Below the pieces are notes generated by a model. The model saw nothing but the letters and a program-made list of their open reading frames with translations, made no database searches and had not been told where the DNA came from. DNA of 64,000 nucleotides from Pomacea canaliculata. Taxonomy: Eukaryota; Mollusca; Gastropoda; Architaenioglossa; Ampullariidae. The stretch is from the NCBI RefSeq assembly GCF_003073045.1, contig NC_037600.1, positions 14,031,188 through 14,095,187 of the forward strand. Direction: 5' to 3'. Of the stretch, positions 1 through 14,400 are shown in pieces (within the stretch, counting starts at the first letter, position 1; every line of letters starts with the position of its first letter). A program made the position numbers and the translations under genes.

Positions 1-3000
1 GGCACAGCTTCACATCCCTATCTCTTTTCCATGAATAAAGATGCTGGTCCTTTCAAAGCGAGAGCTCATCTAACGAGGTTTCTTTGTGGACGGAAAGAAG
101 AGACCAACGCTCATGCAAGCCACGTAGCTGAGGGCAGTAGCAGATGATGATGCGCGTGAGAATGGAAAAAGACGGTTAGACAGGGCTCAAGTACTTGTGC
201 ACTCTGTATAAAGTCACTTGCTGGCCTTGCCAGTCGTCCACTACTGACCGTTGCTAGAAGTGGTAAAAAGGTAACGAGTGGTCATCCCGAAAGCTATTTT
301 AGTCACAAAACAATCCGTTGACAGATGTTGAAATATGTGTGCCCCCATCCTCCCCCCTCACTCACACACATGCACGCACACGTGCAAATGATAAAAGATG
401 ACACTGGAAACAAGTAAAATATGGATAGAAGGACAGATCACCACACGCACGAACGGATATGTAGACGGACGAACTGACAGACAGCAAACAAACATACAAG
501 CAAACAGACAAATGAATAGAAAAACAAATAGACGGGAAGAAAACTTTAAATGTGTTCATTTATCATGCCGTTTGTTCAGTTGTACTACTAGTCGTGTTCC
601 TTGCAGCAGTCCGTGCTGGAGAGCAGAAAAGTTCACGATCCACACTGTCGGGAGAGATCCGCAGACACTCAACAAAACACTGGTAGAAACTGATCCGTGT
701 GACAACAAATATCAGGCAGAATGGTGCAGATGGTGAATCGTGAAACGGTGCACACCCCACTGCATGCGCGGCCACCCAGGCCGGGAAGAAAAGAGCTCAC
801 AGGGGACGTAAGCAAGAATTGCTATTGCCACCTGGGCAACATCCTGCCAGTGATACATTTCATTCTGTCTCTCGTTTGTCAGGGATGGTGCAAACCTGAA
901 ACCCCAGGAGTCTGTGCAAAAATGGTGAGAGTGACAAAAGTGGCAGCAATAGACATTTTCTACACACCCACTACATGTATCTCTACATACAGACTGGCTT
1001 CCGGTAGAAATGTAGCTGTCCACCACGGACCAGTGATTTTGTGTTTAGTTCTCTGGATGCTTTTATTGCCAAGGGTCAGAAATTACATTTCAAGAGCAGG
1101 TTAAGATTTTACAACATATAAGTGGCAAGGAAGTCTCTCTTTAAGAGGCATTGTGATGTTTTTGCGATCCACATTCTCAGGAGACATTCAATGAACACTT
1201 TCGGTTATTTATTTCAAAATCAAAACGTCTCATATAATTAAATTTTTAAAATAAATGACCAGTAATTACTTCAGTTTTTCCAGTGACATTTTCTAGAGCG
1301 AAGAAACAAGAAAAAAGTGAACAAAAACAAAAGAAACCCGAACGAACAAATTAGATAGGAAACTGAACGATGATGGAGCTTAATGGAGATTAATGACAAA
1401 CATTATCTGTGCTCTTATGTCCTTGCTAGCATAAACAAAATAAAATAAACAAATAAATAATAAACGTTTCACCCTGATTGAACTGATCTTGCATTTCAAG
1501 CACTTTACTCGTGTGACACAAAAATCTCATTTAGCCCTCCAGCCACATCACCTCTGGCTCTCTCCTTACATGTCAGGCTGCTCAAGATTAATGACTGGAA
1601 CAGACCGGAAGTGGCCCGGGAAAGGTTTCTCGGCGTGGATAGAAATCCGCTCAAAGTCATCCACCGTTATGTCACAAGATCTCTCCTCCCAGAATCTTCT
1701 TTCTCCCCTACCATTCATTATTTCGCAAACCAGACCACGATGTAAACGAGCAAAGCAAGCCGTTAGCTTCCAAATCGCACGATGCAACATTCTCAGCAAG
1801 CTTTTCACGTGCAAGTGTTAAAAAGAAAAAGAAAATTGCATTTTACGCATCATGCACTCACCATTTCGAATGATCTAGAATTCAGGATTCAGAATCGGTA
1901 ACGGTTTGCACTGATAAAAACAAGACCCTCTCACATTCAACTCTGTGTCCCTTATCTAAGCTCTCCCTTTCGAGGTTCCTGTTCTTGGTGCTCCTTTCCT
2001 AAGCCCTTCCAGATGAATTCCTTCATCTTAATCAATTCAATTTTACGTTGTCCCTTTTTTTAAAATCCTCGCAGACAAGGCTACTTTTCTAAACCCATTT
2101 CCTAAACTCTTCTGGGCGAGGCTACAGTAATATGCCCCTTGCCTAAACTTTTGTAGGCGAGGCTGTTGTGCCCCTTTCCTAATTTTTTGGTTCTGCTCCT
2201 TCTTCCTAAAACCTAGGTGAGTTAGTAGCTCGTCCTTGCTCGATATATATTTGCTTTTCACGTGCATATAAATATGAATACAAATATCTATACACATACA
2301 TATTTATTATGCTACTTTATTTATAAATATTAGTTTTTCTACAAAACATCTTCTAATGCGGCTGCCGTTCTTACGCATGCTAAAAGCTGCACGCACACTG
2401 ACGCACAAGCACGCGCATTTACGCACAAGCACGATCGCATGCATCCACAAGCTCGTTTCTGACCGTTTACGTCTTCAAGATAATCGCTGGGTTTTTTTGT
2501 TTTTTTTTCTCAGTTTCCCATGCTGCTTCCCTCTGTGGTGTAGTCATGCCAGGCTCGGGAGGCATGCATGCAACTCGGCCAACTCTCGGCATCCCTCACG
2601 ACGCTAATCGAATTCATTTCTGACCTACTCCACCTCCTGGCGACCACACTGACTGTGCGCCCTTTACCCCTAACCGTTTCTGATGGGCGTTTGATGTATA
2701 CAGAAAGCAATGACCTGAAGTGAGATAGTGCATGAAGAAAACATGCGAGTGAGGGGGAGCAGGGGTAAGGAAAATTTGAATAGCTCTGGTTTTCTTCCGC
2801 GTCTAAAATTCCCTTCGTCGAGAATCGTTCGACGTCGATGATCGAAGCGCTTGGCTGCTGAGGTCACGTGCACTTCGTGACGCCAGGAAGATTCCCGCAA
2901 AGCAGTCAGCTAAAATACTGGCTACATATCTTCATTTTCTAAACGGGACCGATTATAAGGCTTTAGCTGACTGCTTTTTGTTAGCCATTCAAATGCTTTT

Positions 3001-4452
3001 AGCGTGCAATGGTTAAGGCCATACCTAGTCTCGCAAGCGAAGCAGACAGAGTTATCCTTTAAATTACCGGCTCTTGAAGACATTTAACTGCCCTGTCGGC
3101 CTCTAAATATAACCCTGTGGTAAAAAGCACACAACATAGTCTTTACAAGGCTAATGCACTCCCCCTGTGAAATCACGAAAACCAATCTGGCTTTTTGTTT
3201 CATCCTGTCTCAATCAGACCATCAGAGTTTCATTTTTCTAACCCTATGTCGAGCAAAAAAAATATAAAAAAAAATCAACACTCGATATTCACAAAACAAT
3301 CAGAAGCTCGTGCTCTCTCGCAATTTCAAGAAAATATTTGTTGCCTTCAGACTATGTCTTAATTTCTTTGAGTTGTTTCAAACATTCTTGGTAATGTCCC
3401 CATGCAAAATTTAATGAACACATCATCCATTCAAGCTCAGTGCAAAGTTTGGACATTGTAAGAAATATCTGTCCTAGCCACGAACTTTCACAGCAGTGAG
3501 AGAAAAGGTTTCAATCTGCCCTTCGTGGCATGGATACGATTATAAGAAGCAAGCAACAGTAAAATTCATTTTAAGAAAAAAAAATCGTGAAAAAAGACCC
3601 AAAGCCGCATTCATTGTTAGTCAATGTTTTAAGAAAACAGGAAAAGATATGCAATGCAAATTATTTTTCATCTTGATCAACTAAGGTTTCTCAAAAAGGA
3701 ATGCGCGTGAGGTCTGAAGACATACACGATGCTCAGTGTTGCATGCATTCAATGCATGCTGTAAGAAGAAAAAAGCCTGGATGAATTCTTTATACCTGTC
3801 ATCCTCCTCCGTTCTTCTGGTGTCAAAACTATAAAGCAATACAAAAAGTTTGGCTTTATGAATTAAAATTTCGAAGCAGCGAACTACAAAGTTTTACAAT
3901 CAGAATAAAAGCTAAATTGAACTCTGAACCGAGTATACAGTTAGCCGAGCACTCAAACATAACAGAAACTGAATATTTTATGGTGCATTGATTTTCGGTG
4001 TATCTCAAAGTAAAATAATAGTTCTCTAGAGGTAAATGGACCATGAATGGTTCGTTCGGAAACCTAGCCATTTTACTGAGCATTTTGTGATCGCTTTTAA
4101 AGCTGTCAAGAACCGCTGATAAGCCTTAACAAACTGAAACCCTGCGATTTTATGCATGAGTGAACTTATGCATGCAATCGAACTCGCTTGCTTTTGTCCT
4201 TTCTCTACTTCTTTTTTCTAGTATACAACCTCTCTTTCCCTCTTCCTCCTTCTCTCACGACCTCTCTGTAGCCCGCCCCCTTCTCCCGGTCTCTTTGTCC
4301 AGCTTTCATCTACATTGTATTCTTTTAAGTTTGTCTTCCCACTCTTTGTCTCTCTCCTCCCACTCTTCGTGTCTCTCCTCCCACTCTCTTTTTCGCTCTT
4401 CCTTTCTCCGTTTCCCCATCTCGGATCAAACAACAGATGCTCAGTGACTTAC
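1..4452. other. KCNT intron 3 or 3' flank, no exon seen
   Basis: AT-rich DNA. I looked on the minus strand for S2 and later KCNT exons and found none. Contents are loose AAC/AAT words, a degenerate repeat of CTTTCCTAAA units at about 1940-2220 and the inverted repeat at 2899-2977. Confidence 0.5.
2899..2977 (+). repeat. 16-bp perfect inverted repeat
   Basis: AAAGCAGTCAGCTAAA (2899-2914) and its exact reverse complement TTTAGCTGACTGCTTT (2962-2977) are separated by 47 bases. It could form a stem-loop or be a relic of a small inverted-repeat element. Confidence 0.85.
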
Positions 4453-5427
4453 TTTGCATGTGAGGTATCCATGATCACCCTGACAACATACAGCACGCAT
4501 GTCAGAAGCTTGATGATCAGGTTGAAGATACGTATCCGAAGACCTATAGAGAAAAACAGAAAAGTGTTCAAATGTGAGATCAAAGTGGCTTTGTTGCAAA
4601 CCCTGTCATCTTCAACTGTCAAGTGGTAACAAAACCACAAATTATATGACATCCTGGAATATCCAGAAAACACACACACTCACCCTCCCTTCTCTTCTCA
4701 TTTACACTCTCTTTAAACATTCTCTCTCTCTCACCGACAGACAAACTGTCGACTTTTTTATAATTATATAAACCCTCCTCCCCTACAAACTGCGTGCATT
4801 ATTCCCCCATTCTACAAGCTAAATGTTTACCAACTGTCCACCAAATAAAGATCAAAGTTCTCTCTCACGCACATACAAAAATTGCATCAAGCTGGACATC
4901 CCTTCCAATCCAAAAAAAAAACTTGAACTTAATAAAGGACAAATAAAGGAGAGGCTTCTGGAAGGTTCAGTGAAGCAGTTGAAGGAGACAGCCATTAGTC
5001 ACTCACTTGAGCGCTGGTTTTTGATGAAGTACAGCTGCAGGCGCTCTTTGAAAGACTTTTCGTTTGTGAAGAATTCTACATGAACCCTGAAAAAAAAAAT
5101 AAACAAGTCATTTATGAAGGTAGTGTATATTTCTCGTACACTCACGATGACAAATGATGATGATGATCAAACCAAGCAAGTTAGAGATGGTTTTATCATG
5201 CTTGGTTTATTTCTGCTCGTCTGGGTGTCTCGTAATGAGAGCAAGAACGCAGCTTCCAGACCAGTTGACCCTTAGGAATACAAACCTTGAATCCCTTCTT
5301 CAAACCTCTGTTATCCCAAAGAAACCCTATAATCTTGATTAGATATGCTTAATTAGTTGTAGACCCAACTTGAAAGGTGAATTCTTCATTTTTCTGTTCA
5401 ATTAAGATTTGTCAGTCGCTAGAATTC

Positions 5428-5493
<66 letters not shown>

Positions 5494-8400
5494 GTACAAA
5501 AATTCAGAAATTATTCATGGATTTCATAAAAAAAGGCCCCCAAGGTTCACCCCAAATGAAAAAAGGGCTTCTTTCAAAGTAAAAGAGGAGACCATTGAAA
5601 CGAATCCTTTCTTCCGCTTTCATTCTTCGTTCTCTATATATATATATATTTCAGATACAGCAGAGTACAACGCGAATGACCTCAATAAAATTGAAGATGT
5701 AGAATATAAATGAATATGAGAACTTAAAATAATATTCATGTTTTTTATTTCAACATATTTACTTTTTCATCTTTTAAATTTTTGATAATACTTTACTTCC
5801 TACGCCACTTGAAAAAAAAAAATTCAACCCTAGGAGGAAGTTGTGGTCCACTTTTACCGGGCGGTGGTGGAGAGTGTACTGATTTTTTTAAATAACGGTA
5901 CTGCCCAGAAGCAGAAAGCCCGACGATCGGGTGGTGCGTGCACCTGGCAGAACTACTTACTGCGACCTGCCCTCTGCAGGCAGACACCAAGTCATAGTCA
6001 TACATGGCCCTTAAGATCATGTTAGTCACAGCCATACAAACTTATTTAACTGCCTGCCTTCTGGGATCAAAACAAAGCCTACACCCCAGCCACCATTGTG
6101 CAATTTCACTTGGAAAATAAATTCTAGCCACCAGTCTCTCTCAGAAGCCTTACCTTGGTATCTAAAGGTAACTTTGCCAGCCTACTAATCAGCCTCATTC
6201 ATTCTCTTCTTTGACTAACCAGGCTATTTATGGTTTTTAATCTGAAAAGCTCTTATTGTAATTGAGCTCTGGTGGAAAGGTGATTAATTACATGTCAGTC
6301 TCTGACCCGGTGTGGAAAAGAATTCAGTGCAACACATTTACAGACCCTGCCTCTTCGGGTTTTTTAAAACTTGAGGATGGTGACAAGTCACAGTGTCAAC
6401 TGTTAAAGCTTCACACTTTTTCTGCAGCAAACTTTAGACCGGTAAGCTGTAGTGGTTAAAACACTGGCCACCCAAATGAGAACCAAGGGGTGGGTTCAGA
6501 CCTCGTTTAAGGACACTCTCTGGCCTGTTGACACGAGACACCCGTTGGCCGATGGGGTATTTCTCTGCATGCTCCGGTTCACTTTCCCTTTCAACATCTC
6601 TCTCCTCACAATGCGAAGTCGCTTCTAGTGGAAGCACTTTCCTTCCTACCATCCAACCAACAGTTGATTTGAAAGCATCTTGCAGGGAAAAAAACAGAAG
6701 ACATTGAAAGAATAACATTTGTTTAAAAACTTCAAATATTTCAGCCTTACCCTGTGATTTCCATGACACTGAGAATTTCCTGTAAGGTCACTTTGCCACC
6801 AAACTGCACTTCCCTCCGACCATGTAGCAAGCGATGTGGATACGATAGTGAGCAGTTTCCTGAAGCAATCTTGTATGTACCTCAGTATCCACTTTCACAT
6901 TGATCGCATGATCAAGATGCGGACTTGTCGATAAGAGGGAAGCAAGCTCTAGAAACCCTTTTACATGATGGAGTCGGATAACTGTCATTCTTATCAGTGT
7001 GACATGTAACGCATGCGCACAAGCGAAACATCGTGATAAATTTTCTACTGGCATGGAGGAGCCAACCACTGTGTCACGTGACGTTTATGTTTATGTTTGT
7101 ATGTGTTTTGACTTGTACACATATATTTATGTTTATGTGTATGTTTGTATGTGTTTTGACTTGTACACATACATGTCTCCCCCAAAATGTAATGTTCTCT
7201 TTACTTCAACTTCCTTTCATGTTTCATTTACAAACTAATTTAGTAACAGTCATAACTGCTAAAAGTAAACAATCTTAATCATTTGTCTCACTTTCATTTC
7301 CTGTAAACATTTTTTTACGAATCACTCATGCGCAGCTCAATCCTAAATTATGTTTAACCGCATGTCGAAACGGACAGACACTGCGAGAATAGTGTTTCCA
7401 AAGTAAATATTCGCTTGTTATTATAAGCACTCATGTATTTTAAAATACCCAACATTTCCGTCCTAAGGCCACAATCACCAGGATTATTTACAGAACTACT
7501 CTCCTGTAAGCAAACCTGCACGGAGTCACGTGGATAAATGGATTACAGTGTTTACACAAGACATGGGCCGTGGCAAGCAATCAAGTAGGCAGACAGAGTG
7601 ACTAGAGCATGGATGGAACACACAGACATACCAAGGGTCCCTCGTGGTCAAACCTGGTATTTGGATTAGTTCGTGCTTTTTAAAAAAAAGGGGGCATTGC
7701 ACTTTACATTCTTTCTGTGCGTGCGGGTGTGCTTACAATTTTCTATTCGCAAAATAATTACTTGCTTACAATCGTTTCTAAAACAGCCCCGCGAAGGTTC
7801 AATTCTGTTTTATTTTTCTGGATTCTCTTTCGCGAAGGAAAACAGACTTTGGTTTCTGACACAGCGAAACCGATTTTGCAAGAAAAGCGACGATGAAGTC
7901 AACCTGGCCGAGTGGCAATGCAATATGCAAAAAGGTCAGAGTTCACAAGGATGCAGGAAGCGTGCGTAAAGCTGGCCTCTCTTTTTTGTAGGAAAATCTG
8001 TCAAAGTTCTACTCACCAGTAGTACTTCCACAACAACTCGATTAAACGCAGTGATGAAGAAGACGAAAAGGGCGAAAAAGAAGGCTTTAAAAAATAAATT
8101 TTAAAAAGATAAAAAGTCTTTGAAACTTTGTACAAATACGATTCGAGAAGAGAAACGCAATAGTGTCAGAGAAAAGGACAGAAGAAACTCTATTCAAATG
8201 CTCCAAGAATTACGAGGCTATAGTGATAAACCTATCATAAGTTGAACATATTTTTAGTGGATAGAGCGAGTAATACCCTTAACCTTAGAAACATGGAAGC
8301 TAAGCTTAGCCTAGTCTACCCGACAACACTTTGTCTACGGCTGATTTCTATAATAAAGTGTTTGTACGATGTAACAGCTCACATTTTAAAAAAATACATA

Positions 8401-11400
8401 AAAAGGGTAAAATAAACAACATAAAACATATCTGTCGATTCGGTCAAAGATGCACAAGCATCATCTGTCGATTGGTCCCCACCCTTCCTCCATCCCACCC
8501 CACCAAACCTCTACAACCCCATTTATCAGTCACATTAATCGGTGTATGATCTAGAATTTGCATTCGCGACTACAGAAGCACACATCCGTATGCAATTTTT
8601 TAAAAAAAATAAATGTGCACAGATAGCGGAAAGCACAGCAGAGGTTTAAGACAGGATCGATCACATTTCTTCTCTCGGTGACCTGTGACCCCTGACCCCC
8701 CGACCATCACAAACGGGTGAGGAGGAAAGTCAATGGACGATGGCTTCCAATAGCCCTCCGGGATGCACAGCAGACATCTAATGATTCGAGCATGTTTTAT
8801 GTCTATTGTGTCCGTTCTAAACCAGAACAAGACATTTATGTTGGCGACTCTCTGCCCTCTTCTCCCTGTGTCTAATAAATCTTTGCAAGTTCACTGGGTC
8901 CGAGATGTCCGTGTAATGCGCAATATCATCATCATTCCTAGCATAGCCACTGTGTCCAAATGTGCTGATAGTCAATTCGACTTGACCTACGCCCTCCAAA
9001 ACTTGTCCATATAATCCTATCATTTAAATTGACAAGAAACGCTGCTGCAGATATTTTTCCCAACCCCGAAATTTAAAAAAAAAAAACATTCAATGCATTT
9101 AAATACCCGAATTAAAAACTGATGGGCCAGACAAAAAAATATCGGTCCTGGAGAATATCAAGTTATACCGAAAGAAAAAAGTTTGGTTCGAAACCTTCTT
9201 GTTTAAGAACCCCCTTCAAAAAAAAAAAAAAAAAAAAAAAAAATGAAGGTTGAGGAGCGACAACCACAACCAGACTCACTGTGGTGGCGGCGGAATGGTG
9301 TCCTCGCCGTTGTACAGCCCCACCACACCGCTGTTGCGGTGCCGATGTCGGTAGCAGTCGCGGGGCGAGGTGTCCATGACGAATGCGCTGTTCTGCATGG
9401 CGTACGGGGGCCGGCCCACGCTCCGGCACTGGGCAGCTCTGTAGAACCACGGGTTGGACATCCCAGCCAGCCGCCCTCCTGGCACCCCGTGCCGCATCTG
9501 TCCCGTGTGTCCTCGGTCGTCCTCCCCACTCCCTCGACCCCTCCCTGCGCAGGACCGTGTGCGCGCGCTGCCCGTGAAGCAAGCCTGTCCGAGCCTGCAC
9601 GTGCACCTTCAGATTTGTCTTCTTCTCAGCAACTGATCACCGGCGCTCGCACTACGGCAAAAACCAGCGACACAAAAACATTCCTTTCTTCCGCCTGACC
9701 GCGTGTCATCACTTGCCGACATTCTATCCGTTGGGTTTGCAGCCATCATCTACTTCCAAACGATAAGTTTCAGCTTCTAAACTGTTTGTCACTTCCGTTC
9801 GTTTGGTTCGTATCCTTTTGAACTGTTTGTGTCATCCGACATCACATAACATTATTTCAGCCACAAAATTACTTCAAACAAAAGGTTAGAAAGCTTAGAG
9901 ATTGTTTTTCTGGACACAAATTTAAAAAAAAACTGATGCGTTGAAAACATTCAAAAGTCCTTTCTATAATCTTTACTTTCTTCTTTGCTGACTTTGCCTT
10001 CTCGTTATGACCACCAACACATGTAGGTGTTCTTATTTGATGATGTGATCCGCACAAGCCGTGATATACTTGCAACACAACTGTGGGGAAAGCCATGACC
10101 CACCCTGCACCAAACCACTCCACAAACCTGGCTTTGAATATAATTAATGTCACTAAAATAATCAATGCTTTACCAATGGCCCACACGGCTGTGTTTCATT
10201 ATGATTCTATTGTTGTCCATGTTTTTCTATAGGATAAATAATGCCATCCAAATGCACAATTCTCTAACCGACAAAATGACCAACTGTAAAATAAAGGGAA
10301 CATGAGATGTCACCAGAGCCCACGTGATTATGATGTCATGTCCGTAATATTTTGTTTGTTGCAATAGAAACATGAGCCATTGTCCACTTAACAGTAAATC
10401 AAACCTGACAGCATTCTGTACACACACACGCTCACACACACACTCACACACACACACATACACGCGCGCACACACACACATACACAAACACACGGAAATT
10501 CAGCGTGGTTTGCCTGCATGAGTTAATGCAGGTCGGCAAACAACAAAATGCAAAGAAATCGGATTTACGAAGAGAAGACAACAAACCAGTTCGGAACGAT
10601 TCTTGAATTATCACCCCTTCAGCATTTCAATCTCCAATATTTCTTCCACGCTGACATCAGAGATGAAAAGTTCTGGCAGCAAAACACCTGCACAAACAAG
10701 GTTTCTCGCACAATCAATCATGCGAGAGGCTCAGGCGCGTCTGGTGCTGCCACCTACACTAATTTTACGGGGCAGCGGATCGTGCCCAGGGGCGTTAATC
10801 TTCCCGATACTGCACGTGACAAACCAGCCCACAGCAATGAGGATGTACACTCAATGACCCATTGTAAACAACAAACATGTCGCGTGTTGTTCTGTGTACA
10901 AGCGAGTTTGAACTCTGCTCAGCTTGGTTCCCCTGACCTGCCTCTTCAGTGCAAGGGTTTGAAATGTTGCTGAACTCATTCTCTCTCATCTGCATCCACG
11001 ATGAACACTATCCTGCAAAAGAAATCTCTCTACGACAATAATATCCATTTCTGAATTAACGATTTCCAGATATTCTACAATTTATTTTCTTGAATTTGTT
11101 TTCCTAGTTACACGCCATCACAAAAACCAATTGATGACATTTGATGCTCGTTCATTTCCCTCATGAAAAGCCCACGTGACCTATTATAAATTTTGTCATT
11201 TTCCACTAAACAATATAATTAAATTTATTAATACTCGTAGTTTCTTCCGCAAGTGATCTATGTCTTACTGAATCGAGTTTCTATATTTTTTTTTTTTTTT
11301 TAATTGATGAGAACATACCACTGGTGTGTGCCGTCCCCTCCTCTTTCTGCCCACATATTCAATTTGAATACAATTTTTGGACGATTCTGGATTAACCTCT

Positions 11401-14400
11401 TTACTTCTTATTGCAAAATTACTGTGAAAAATAAATCGATCAAGCTTGCCAAAGTCTCTCAACAAGTGTTTCGTTACTCACTCAAAGCCAGCGCTCGTCT
11501 CCTCTGGTGGCGCCCACCTTCCTCGGCAGGACATTAAGCCAGCCACGAGGCTGCCAGTTCCCAAAACATGTCTGAGACTACCTCTTGTGTTGTGTTGCTG
11601 AGGAAGGTCGTTATGCTTCTTTCAATACCGCCTTCATCCGAATCCCATCGTCCCCACCAAATCCTTTTTTAAGTTGACGAATAACGAGCTGTGAGTATAG
11701 CGCTGGGCCAGACAGGCTGAGTGTCTTGGGTGGTCTTTTTTTTTGTTCTTTTTTTCATCGATTCTGTTACTGCTAACTTCATAAAAAAAGAAGGATAAAA
11801 AGTTCTAGAAAGAAATCGTTGCAATGACCAGGAAAAACCAGAGGATGAGGATAAGGTTCAGCTCGTAAACCCACACCCTTAACCTTTTCAAACCTTTTTC
11901 ATTTTCCACCAGGTCAAAGGTGCTGCACGAGGTCCTCTCGAACACTAAGAATCACTCAACCTGCAGATTTTTTTTGTTCCGTTTCAAAATTTTTTTTCTT
12001 TTTTTTCTTTTTTTTTTTTTTTTTTTGGGGGGGGGGACATCGGGCTGCTGATAAAACTGACGAGATTCTACAAAAATGAGCATATGTTTCTGCTTTTGAG
12101 TGTGCGCACGTGCTCGCGTGCCGAGAAAATCTCCCGAATATGAAATTATTGTTTCTGTTTACAAAGTATATGATGTGACCGTATGTTTGTATATGAGTCA
12201 GATGAATACATATAAGATGAATGCAATACAAACCATCAGTCCATTCAGTCATAAAAATTTTGAAAAACAGATAAAATTGAACAATTTAATGCCGTTATGT
12301 CAGTTATGTCATTGCAATATCAAAAATTTGAGGATCAGTCGTCTCCTCTTCAACATCTTGTAGACTGATTTTTTTAGTTACATGCTTTGACGGTTTTTGT
12401 ATACCCTATGTTTGTGAAGGTCTGTCTACAAAGCCATATCAATTATACAAACAGTTCGGTGCACTTGTTTTAAAAAATCCAAAATATAGATGAATTTCAC
12501 AAAAAAAAACTGTGCGCATGTATTTTATATAATATGCTCTTTAGCGCTGTAAATTTTATTCTTGTCATACTGATGTAAAAATAAAATCATCTGTTCATTT
12601 TCAACTGTGCATTCAAGCCCTCCCAAACTCCTCTTCTTTGAAAAAAAAAACCCCCGTGAATTAACAGGATGGAAACCTACGAAAATTTAAAGTCTCTTCA
12701 TACAACAGCTTTCTAGAAATTCAGTCAAAAAGTAAAGATTACCAATGAAAAAAAAGGATTGCATTTGTGGCGGTTTTACCTTTCTTTACAATCATGTGTA
12801 GCCAGGCTTCATGGAATTACGATGCCTGGTTGCAAAGAAAAAGGTGAGATGTGATATCCATTATAAAAGATCCTGTTTAAAGACCGGCTCCAGGTTTCTC
12901 TTGTGCAACAATTTCCATTTAAATTTTTCCTTGATGTCACACACATTTTGTTGAACTACAGCTGGTTTCATTTCAAGAACAGACTTTTTTTCCAACTGCT
13001 ACTTGACACCAAAGTGCTGGCAGGAACAGAAGTTATTGACTACATTATGCATGCAGACACTGTCAAGTTTAGGGTCACGTGATTTTTAATGACTAACTTG
13101 CAAGAGTGCAAACAAAAGCAGGTGATGAAAGGCAGCTGATTCTTCGTGTTGTTCCTAATCACCCCCAGTGGAGCCGAAAGGCAGCTGATGACCAGACTCA
13201 ATTCTTTGGTATACATGGTCTACTTATTTTGTCCCTTGGAAGGAAAATGATGTCGCACTGTGTTTGTGCCACAGAAGTAGGATTCTGTATCTGGTGGTCT
13301 TATTTTACAGTTGAAATCTTTCAAAACAAAATGTATATTTATTCCTGATGTTTATGCTTTTTTTTTTGCTTATTGTGTGGAGATTTTTAAAAGTGTGCAA
13401 ATAAACAGCTGTGTGCCGTGTGAGAATAACTGCTTGCTCGTGGACATGTGTACATGCATAAACATGTTTTCATGTCAGTGGAGGAAAAGACTTCCTTCAT
13501 TTTACTCTTAATGGTTTGCTGTATATCATGCAGTGCACAAAGGTGTACCCTTTGCCAAGTGATTTAGGTTTATGCTGTTTGACTTCAGGATTTTCTATTC
13601 CTTCTTAACAAAAGTACTAATTGTGGTCAGCAAGCCCTGTGCCTGAAACTTTCTGAGAGGGTTCTAAGTCTACTTCATCGACCCATTACATTTATTTATC
13701 AAAAATTCTCTTACACTGACAGCAGCACATGATGTGATGCTACCACCAGGTACGTACGTGCGTGTGTGTGTATATATATATATGTAAAAATGGCTGCACT
13801 CACGCACTCCCTACTTTTTTCCGGTAATGTGCGAATGCGAATGTTGTTCACTGTCAGCATGGGGTTTGTCCCCCACCCAACCTCAAAGCCTGGCATCTTC
13901 CTAAGCCCTTGTTATGTGGCAGTGCAGCTCAACACAACCTGTCTACTGTATACACTTCATGCCAGCTCCTCACAAGAAACATCAAACTGTCTGAAGAAGA
14001 AACTCTCCGCCTTGGCGTCATCTCCCCCGCCACAGAATATATATGACCTTTGGCCTTTTGTTACACAGGCATCATAATATTACTATTAATCGTGAATCTG
14101 GCGGATATTTGCCATTTATTCTATAACATTCTTTCTGACACCAGCATTTGGGATGGAGGAAGCGCTGCGGAATTCTGCCAGTGAAGGACAATATTAGCAA
14201 TAATCTTGTGGACTGTGGTCAAAGCTTTCAATCTCCTGTTATTACAGGAAACATCTCCGTAAGAAAGCCTGTAGTGGACAATCTACGGACAAGCACCACG
14301 GTATAAAGAAGATCCACTGAAGATCTTCATGTGGTGTGTGAGCTGTGTAATTTCTGCCGACAATCTTCCAATAAGAAAATAACAAAAATTTTTGAAATAA

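Larger units (their letters stand above)
5087..9279. other. KCNT intron, right of shared exon
   Basis: Contains the TTG microsatellite, a SINE and a tandem duplication. An open minus-strand stretch at 6788-7069 has no recognised product. Confidence 0.5.

Noticed and set aside
4160..4447. Plus-strand Ser/Leu-rich frame
   Set aside because: Pyrimidine-rich low-complexity DNA on the antisense side, directly left of KCNT exon 3.
6788..7069. Minus-strand open frame with protein-like composition
   Set aside because: No start or splice sites that fit a neighbour and no family recognised.
9218..9243. Poly-A tail of a retrocopy
   Set aside because: The A run is on the strand opposite to the coding direction of the adjacent frame, so it is not its tail.
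9163..9698. Other long frames on both strands in the GC-rich island
   Set aside because: They overlap the minus-strand frame that ends in a proper donor in KCNT phase; GC-rich DNA lowers stop frequency in all frames.
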